From an uncultured Rhodospirillaceae bacterium (GTDB taxonomy: Bacteria; Pseudomonadota; Alphaproteobacteria; RF32; CAG-239), in assembly GCA_900313155.1 (NCBI GenBank), contig OMQE01000013.1, positions 1 to 19,921 on the forward strand: DNA of 19,921 bases. The letters are read 5' to 3'. Positions 15,553-19,921 of the stretch are shown piece after piece (the first letter of the stretch is position 1; each line of letters begins with the position of its first letter). The notes beneath the pieces were generated by a model. The model saw only the letters and a program-made list of their open reading frames with translations. It was not told where the DNA came from and searched no databases. A program made the position numbers and the translations under genes.

Positions 15553-16302
15553 ATGGTAGAAGTATTGTTTAACGGTCATGCCGGCCGTATTGAAGGCAGA
15601 TATCACAAAAGCGAAAGACCAAATGCACCCGTGGCGCTGATTTTGCACCCGGATCCTAATTTCGGCGGAACAATGAATAATAAGGTTGTTTACAGCCTGT
15701 TCAGTTGTTTTAAAGATTTAGGTTTTTCTGTTTTGCGCTTTAATTTTCGGGGCGTTGGGCGTTCGCAAGGTGTGTTTGATGACGGTTTAGGCGAATTATC
15801 TGATGCAACTATTGCCTTGGATTGGTTGCAAAATATGAATCCGGACGCCAAACAGTGTTGGATTGCCGGATATTCTTTCGGCGCTTGGATTGGAATGCAG
15901 CTTTTAATGCGTCGTCCGGATATCAATAATTTTATTGCCGTTACCCCACCGGCCAATGAAAAAGACTTTTCGTTTTTGGCACCGTGCCCTGCTTCCGGTC
16001 TGATTATTCAAGGCGGTAAAGATGAAATTGTTAATCCGTCAGAAGTGGAAAAAATGGCTCGTCGCTTAAATCAGCAACGCCATGTGGAAATAGATTTTGC
16101 GATGATAGATGACGGAGACCACATGTATAATGAACATTTGAAAGATTTATATAAAGTCAGCGGACAATATGTTATTCGGGCAATGCAAAAACGTCCGCAA
16201 ATTGTGCGTCCGGCACCATCAGATTATGATGATGACGACTTGTTATTGGAAAGTGATGTTGATGATACAATCGACGATTATGATGACGATGATGAAATTT
16301 AA
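15553..16302 (+). CDS. Alpha/beta hydrolase with acidic C-terminal tail
   Basis: The protein has 249 residues. It has the fold's ordered motifs: HPDPNFGGTMNNKV (32-45), LRFNFRGVGRSQG (61-73), the nucleophile elbow GYSFGA (106-111, Ser108), IIQGGKDEIV (151-160, Asp157) and DDGDHMYNEH (186-195, His190), giving a complete Ser-Asp-His triad. The first 220 residues match a family common in alphaproteobacteria and usually annotated only as alpha/beta hydrolase; the substrate is unknown. Residues 224-249 form a tail with about 14 Asp and 2 Glu in 26 positions, not part of the fold. There is no signal peptide, so it should be cytoplasmic. GGAAG lies 6 nt before the ATG. It is the first gene of the lepB-rnc-era run; the gap to lepB is 22 nt. 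Confidence 0.85.
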   Translation: MVEVLFNGHAGRIEGRYHKSERPNAPVALILHPDPNFGGTMNNKVVYSLFSCFKDLGFSVLRFNFRGVGRSQGVFDDGLGELSDATIALDWLQNMNPDAKQCWIAGYSFGAWIGMQLLMRRPDINNFIAVTPPANEKDFSFLAPCPASGLIIQGGKDEIVNPSEVEKMARRLNQQRHVEIDFAMIDDGDHMYNEHLKDLYKVSGQYVIRAMQKRPQIVRPAPSDYDDDDLLLESDVDDTIDDYDDDDEI

Positions 16303-16324
16303 TTAAATATAAAGGATAAATGTC

Positions 16325-17068
16325 GTGGCAGAAGAAGAAAACAGCGGAAGTACGCTCAAAGAAAACATAATAACAATTGTTTTGGCTGTGTTTATTGCCT
16401 TAATTATACGCAGCTTTTGGTTGGAACCGTTTCGTATTCCTTCCGGTTCTATGTATCCAACATTGCAAGTGGGAGATTATTTGTTTGTCAGCAAATATTC
16501 TTACGGCTATTCAAGATATTCTTTTCCGGCAGGGTTGCCGTTGTTTGATGGTCGTTTTTTCTATTCGGAGCCTAAACGCGGCGATATTGTAGTGTTCAAA
16601 TTTCCGAAAAATACCAACACCGATTTTATTAAGCGGGTTATCGGGTTACCGGGAGACAGAGTTCAAGTTAAAGAAGGACGCTTATATATTAACGGTGAAA
16701 TGGTTGAACGTGACGAAAAAGAGCGTTATATCATAGATGAATATGTCAGTGTGCCGGAATTTTATCACCAGTATGAAGAAACTTTGCCAAACGGTAAAAT
16801 CCATCGCATTATTGAAATGTCGGATGAAGAACGGGTTGTTGATGATACCGAAGAATTTGTGGTTCCGGAAGATTCGTTTTTTATGATGGGCGATAATCGT
16901 GATCGCTCGGATGACAGTCGTTTGACCGTTGGTTTTGTGCCGAAAGAAAATTTGGTCGGTAAAGCTCGTTTTATCTTCTTCTCACACAGTGATAAAGGCT
17001 CGCTGATTAAGCCGTGGACATGGTTTAATGCCATTCGGTGGAAACGCTTTTTTCAGGGAATTGAATAG
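16325..17068 (+). CDS. lepB: Signal peptidase I
   Basis: The protein has 247 residues, with a GTG start supported by AAAGGA 8 nt upstream; the nearby ATG at 16320 is out of frame. One membrane helix (about 13-30) is followed by box B, IPSGSMYPTLQVGDY (38-52), with catalytic Ser42. Box D, FIKRVIGLPGD (101-111), holds the general base Lys103, and box E is MGDNRDRSDDSR (188-199). It cleaves signal peptides from exported proteins on the periplasmic face, and its likely substrates in this window include the flavodoxin, BatD, the cyclophilin and the unknown secreted protein. The order lepB-rnc-era is conserved in proteobacteria, linking export, RNA processing and ribosome assembly. Confidence 0.96.
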   Translation: MAEEENSGSTLKENIITIVLAVFIALIIRSFWLEPFRIPSGSMYPTLQVGDYLFVSKYSYGYSRYSFPAGLPLFDGRFFYSEPKRGDIVVFKFPKNTNTDFIKRVIGLPGDRVQVKEGRLYINGEMVERDEKERYIIDEYVSVPEFYHQYEETLPNGKIHRIIEMSDEERVVDDTEEFVVPEDSFFMMGDNRDRSDDSRLTVGFVPKENLVGKARFIFFSHSDKGSLIKPWTWFNAIRWKRFFQGIE

Positions 17069-17071
17069 CAA

Positions 17072-17719
17072 ATGAAACAATTAGAAGACATTTTGCAATA
17101 TCGTTTCAATAACCCGAAACTGTTACAACAAGCTTTAACGCATAGCAGTATGACGGGAAACGAGCATCGCAATTATGAACGTTTAGAGTTTTTAGGTGAC
17201 AGAGTGCTTGGTATGACAATGGCTCATTTGCTTTACAATATGTTTCCTGATGATAGGGAAGGCGTTTTGGCGCAACGTCATGTTAAACTGGTGCGTGCCG
17301 AAATGGTGGCAAATGTGGCACGTAAGCTGCATTTAGATGAATATATTATCAGTAAAGACCGTGAAACAGCACAGGGAACCAATGTTTTGTGTGATGTGGG
17401 AGAGGCAATTATCGGTGCAATATATATCGATTCGAATATTGAACAAGCGATTGCCTTTGTGGAGCGCAATTGGAAAGATATGATAGATGTTGATTTTGGT
17501 GACCAAAAAGACGCTAAAACACAGTTGCAAGAAAAATTTCATGCTCTGAAAAAGCCGTCACCAATATATGAAGTTGTTGAAAAATCAGGCAGTGAACATT
17601 TACCGATATTCAAGGTTAAAGTTGCATTCAGCGATGAACTTTATGCTTTTGGAGAGGGGCAAAACAAAAAAATAGCCGAACAAAAAGCTGCCGCAAAGTT
17701 GCTGGAGTTAATGCCATGA
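17072..17719 (+). CDS. rnc: Ribonuclease III
   Basis: The protein has 215 residues. The endonuclease domain carries the signature NYERLEFLGDRVLG (34-47; Glu39 and Asp43 in the metal site) and CDVGEAIIGAIY (107-118; Asp108 and Glu111). A C-terminal double-stranded RNA binding domain (about 147-214) ends in KKIAEQKAAAKLLELM. It processes rRNA precursors and cuts structured mRNAs. The gene begins 3 nt after lepB, with AGGGAA inside the lepB end, and overlaps era by 4 nt (ATGA), so the three are probably translationally coupled. Confidence 0.96.
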   Translation: MKQLEDILQYRFNNPKLLQQALTHSSMTGNEHRNYERLEFLGDRVLGMTMAHLLYNMFPDDREGVLAQRHVKLVRAEMVANVARKLHLDEYIISKDRETAQGTNVLCDVGEAIIGAIYIDSNIEQAIAFVERNWKDMIDVDFGDQKDAKTQLQEKFHALKKPSPIYEVVEKSGSEHLPIFKVKVAFSDELYAFGEGQNKKIAEQKAAAKLLELMP

Positions 17720-18612
17720 AACCGACTCGTTGCGGATTTGTGGCGCTGATTGGGGCGCCAAATGCCGGAAAATCGACTATTACGAATAACTTTGTTGGTT
17801 CAAAAGTTTCAATTGTGTCGCCCAAAGCACAAACAACACGAACCACAATTAAAGGCATAGGGATTTACGATAATACGCAGATTATCTTTTTGGATACACC
17901 GGGGATTTTTAATCCCAAGCGCCGGTTAGATAGAGCAATGGTTGCCTCTGCTTGGGATGGTTTAGGTGATGCCGATATCAACGTTCTGGTGGTTGATGCT
18001 AAGCGTGGAATGAATGATGAAACTTCGGCGATTATAGATGAGCTGATTAAACGTGAGGCGCACGCCGTGTTGGCATTTAATAAAATAGATATGGTTGAAG
18101 AAGAACGTTTAACGGAATTAAAAGAAGAATTTGAAAATTTGTTTGCCTTTGATGCGGTTTTTATGTTTTCGGCGCAATCGGGTGACCATATGCACGAGTT
18201 TTATCAATATTTAGCAGATAATTTGCCGGAAAGTCCGTGGTATTATCCGGAGGAACAAATGTCAGATATGCCGCTCAAGCTGTTAGCAGCGGAAGTGGTG
18301 CGTGAAAAGTTGTTTTTGAATTTGCGTCAAGAATTGCCGTATGCACTAACGGTGGAGCCGGAATTGTGGGAGCATAAAGAAGACGGTTCTATTCGAGCTG
18401 AGATGACAATTTATGTTGAGCGCGAAGGGCAAAAATCCATTATTTTAGGCAAAAACGGAAATATGATTAAGCAAATCGGACAGAGTGCACGTTTGGAGCT
18501 TGAAAGTATGTTAGAAGAACGTATTCATCTGTTTTTGTATGTCAAAGTGCGTGAGAATTGGGTAGATGAACCGGCGCACTATGCTGATTGGAACCTCAAT
18601 TTTAAGGCTTAA
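17716..18612 (+). CDS. era: GTPase Era
   Basis: The protein has 298 residues. GTPase motifs: GAPNAGKST (13-21, G1), a threonine-rich G2 at about 38-45, DTPG (60-63, G3) and NKID (122-125, G4). The C-terminal KH domain holds ILGKNGNMIKQIGQSARLEL. Era binds the 3' end of 16S rRNA and helps 30S subunit maturation. The ATG overlaps the rnc stop by 4 nt. The stop codon shares bases with the stop of the converging ftsY, so no terminator separates them. Confidence 0.97.
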   Translation: MKPTRCGFVALIGAPNAGKSTITNNFVGSKVSIVSPKAQTTRTTIKGIGIYDNTQIIFLDTPGIFNPKRRLDRAMVASAWDGLGDADINVLVVDAKRGMNDETSAIIDELIKREAHAVLAFNKIDMVEEERLTELKEEFENLFAFDAVFMFSAQSGDHMHEFYQYLADNLPESPWYYPEEQMSDMPLKLLAAEVVREKLFLNLRQELPYALTVEPELWEHKEDGSIRAEMTIYVEREGQKSIILGKNGNMIKQIGQSARLELESMLEERIHLFLYVKVRENWVDEPAHYADWNLNFKA

Positions 18613-19523
18613 TCTAAATTTAGCAGGCTGTTAGCGTAATCGTGGGCTTTAAAGGTGTCTAAATCTTCGATTTTTTCACCAATACCGATGTAATAAATCG
18701 GCAGTTTTTGTTCTTTAGCAACCGCAACAACAACTCCGCCTTTGGCCGAACCGTCAAGTTTGGTAATAATCAGACCGTTAACACCGATAATTTGCCGAAA
18801 TGTTTCTACTTGTGACAGAGCATTCTGACCGGTTGTGGCATCAATGGTTAAAAGCGTTTTATGTGGGGCATCGGGCATAATCTTTTGAATAACACGGACA
18901 ATTTTTTTCAGCTCATCCATTAAGCCGTTTTTATTTTGCAAACGGCCGGCGGTGTCTATAAACACCACATCATCACCGGCTTTAATGGCGGCATTCAGGC
19001 CGTCGTAGCATAAACCGGCACTATCGCAACCGTCCGGACCGCTATATATACGGATATTTGAACGGGTTGCCCATTCTTTGAGCTGCTCAACTGCCGCGGC
19101 GCGAAAAGTGTCGGCGGCAATAAACGATACTTGTTTGCCTTGCGCTTTTAATTTAGCGCCCAGTTTGCCGATTGTGGTTGTTTTACCGGCACCGTTAACA
19201 CCTACCATTAGCACAACAAAAGGTTTATTTATTGTTTCAAAAGTCAAATTTTGTTCGCAAGGCTGTAATATTTGCTCAATTTTTTGTGCCAAGGCGGCTC
19301 TGATTTCTGCATCAGATATGTCTTTATTCATTTTTTGAACTGCAAAATCGTTGATAATTTCAGCCGTTGTTTGCACGCCGAAATCAGCCATCAGCAATAA
19401 ATCTTCTAAATCTTGCAATGTTTCGCTGTCTAAACGTTTTTTTGTAAAAATATCACAAATGCCGCCAGTGATTTTATCTGACGATTTTTTAAGTCCAAAA
19501 CCGAGTTTTTGCAAAAAAGACAT
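18609..19523 (-). CDS. ftsY: FtsY, signal recognition particle receptor
   Basis: I take the ATG at 19521-19523 as the start (304 residues, beginning MSFLQKLGFGLKKS), because GAGGA lies 6 nt before it; a GTG at 19533-19535 is in frame but overlaps that ribosome site and would add only four residues. The protein is the NG form, without a long acidic A domain: a helical N domain, GTPase G1 GVNGAGKTTT (108-117), AADTFRAAAVEQL, DTAGR (190-194), TKLDGSAKGG and a final GIGEKIEDLDTF. FtsY docks ribosome-SRP complexes at the membrane so that inner-membrane proteins enter SecYEG or YidC. The segment after the RIYSGPDG stretch (GCDSAGLCYDG) departs from the usual ADPAxVxxD consensus. The gene follows mtaB with a 1-nt gap, implying coupling. 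Confidence 0.95.
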   Translation of the reverse strand: MSFLQKLGFGLKKSSDKITGGICDIFTKKRLDSETLQDLEDLLLMADFGVQTTAEIINDFAVQKMNKDISDAEIRAALAQKIEQILQPCEQNLTFETINKPFVVLMVGVNGAGKTTTIGKLGAKLKAQGKQVSFIAADTFRAAAVEQLKEWATRSNIRIYSGPDGCDSAGLCYDGLNAAIKAGDDVVFIDTAGRLQNKNGLMDELKKIVRVIQKIMPDAPHKTLLTIDATTGQNALSQVETFRQIIGVNGLIITKLDGSAKGGVVVAVAKEQKLPIYYIGIGEKIEDLDTFKAHDYANSLLNLD

Positions 19524-19524
19524 T

Positions 19525-19921
19525 TTATTCCTCACTTAATTTACGCAAAATTTCTGCCCGTTTGCGGCGTTCTTCCATAGGGACCTGTACCATTTTTGCT
19601 GCCGGCGTGCCGCTACGTTCCGAATATGGGAAAACATGTAATTTATTTAAGCCTGCTTCGATAACCAATTTGCAAGTGTTTTCAAAGGCTTCGACCGTTT
19701 CGATCGGAAAACCGCAGATAAAATCGGCACCAAAGCGCACTTGCGGCTTAATGCAACGAATTTTTTGGCACAAATCAATTACTTTTTCTCTTGAGTGACG
19801 CCGTCCCATTTTTTTCAAAACGTTATTATCTCCTGATTGAATTGAAAAATGAAGATAATTTCCTATATTATTGTATTTTTGTAATAATCCAATAAATTTA
19901 TCATCAATGGCTGCCGGATCC
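19525..19921 (-). CDS. mtaB: MtaB-like tRNA methylthiotransferase, C-terminal part (5' end outside window)
   Basis: The frame is open to the window edge; 132 residues are visible. They come from the radical SAM domain of the MiaB/MtaB family: LHFSIQSGDNNVLKKMGRRH, then FGADFICGFPIET and LHVFPYSERSGTPAAKM. The SERSGTPAA segment and RRHSRE fit MtaB, which converts t6A37 of ANN-decoding tRNAs to ms2t6A37. The radical SAM cysteines lie outside the window. The protein stops after RKLSEE, directly where the family normally continues into a TRAM domain of about 50 residues, and ftsY begins 1 nt later. MtaB beside ftsY is a familiar arrangement in alphaproteobacteria (from memory). RimO and MiaB are less likely because of the GTPAAKM form. 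Confidence 0.83.
   Translation of the reverse strand, partial: DPAAIDDKFIGLLQKYNNIGNYLHFSIQSGDNNVLKKMGRRHSREKVIDLCQKIRCIKPQVRFGADFICGFPIETVEAFENTCKLVIEAGLNKLHVFPYSERSGTPAAKMVQVPMEERRKRAEILRKLSEE

Noticed and set aside
19524..19535. GTG start for ftsY four codons upstream
   Set aside because: The GTG overlaps the GAGGA ribosome site that is ideally spaced for the ATG at 19521-19523, and would lie within the end of mtaB.
1..19921. tRNA, rRNA, CRISPR, insertion sequence or prophage
   Set aside because: No cloverleaf, regular repeat-spacer pattern, transposase, integrase or terminal inverted repeats were seen on either strand.

Overview
The window looks like chromosome from an AT-rich, probably anaerobic or microaerobic Gram-negative bacterium. 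I infer an alphaproteobacterium. The HemW, MtaB, CysE, LepB and short-form FtsY proteins read like alphaproteobacterial versions, the order lepB-rnc-era is standard for proteobacteria, and a monomeric [FeFe] hydrogenase sits among housekeeping genes. That mix resembles the uncultured gut Rhodospirillales-like lineages known from metagenomes, but the species cannot be named from sequence reading alone. The standard code (TAA/TAG/TGA stops) is used throughout, gene density is high and gaps are very short. I saw no tRNA, rRNA, CRISPR array, transposon or phage gene. The longest gene-free stretch is 281 bp.

Layout. (1) Positions 1-3960, plus strand: the end of a Bat (aerotolerance-type) operon, with a BatA-like VWA protein cut by the window edge, a BatB-BatC fusion and BatD. 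(2) 4002-5105, minus: hemW, a radical-SAM haem chaperone. (3) 5264-5749, plus: a membrane-anchored Skp/OmpH-like protein, followed by a strong hairpin terminator at 5771-5809 that can serve both strands. (4) 5823-11918, minus: a tightly packed run of eight genes, [FeFe] hydrogenase - murF - nrdR - nusB - def - exported flavodoxin - NapH-like membrane Fe-S protein - periplasmic cyclophilin. It has a good sigma70-type promoter at 11959-11986 and ends at the 5771-5809 terminator. (5) 12200-15473, minus: cysE - unknown secreted protein - uvrB. (6) 15553-18612, plus: alpha/beta hydrolase - lepB - rnc - era. (7) 18609-19921, minus: mtaB (partial, apparently lacking its TRAM domain) - ftsY, converging on era so closely that the two stop codons share bases.

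How the genes work together. Most are housekeeping: envelope biogenesis (murF, lepB, ftsY, Skp-like, cyclophilin), RNA processing and translation (rnc, era, nusB, def, mtaB), DNA repair (uvrB), nucleotide control (nrdR) and cysteine synthesis (cysE). The unusual part is the redox content of block 4. A soluble multi-cluster [FeFe] hydrogenase heads the operon, and near its end a Sec-exported flavodoxin is joined end to end with a polytopic NapH-type Fe-S protein. The simplest reading of the last pair is a small electron conduit that reduces a periplasmic flavodoxin. The partner and purpose are unknown. This pair is the best candidate here for something not well described.
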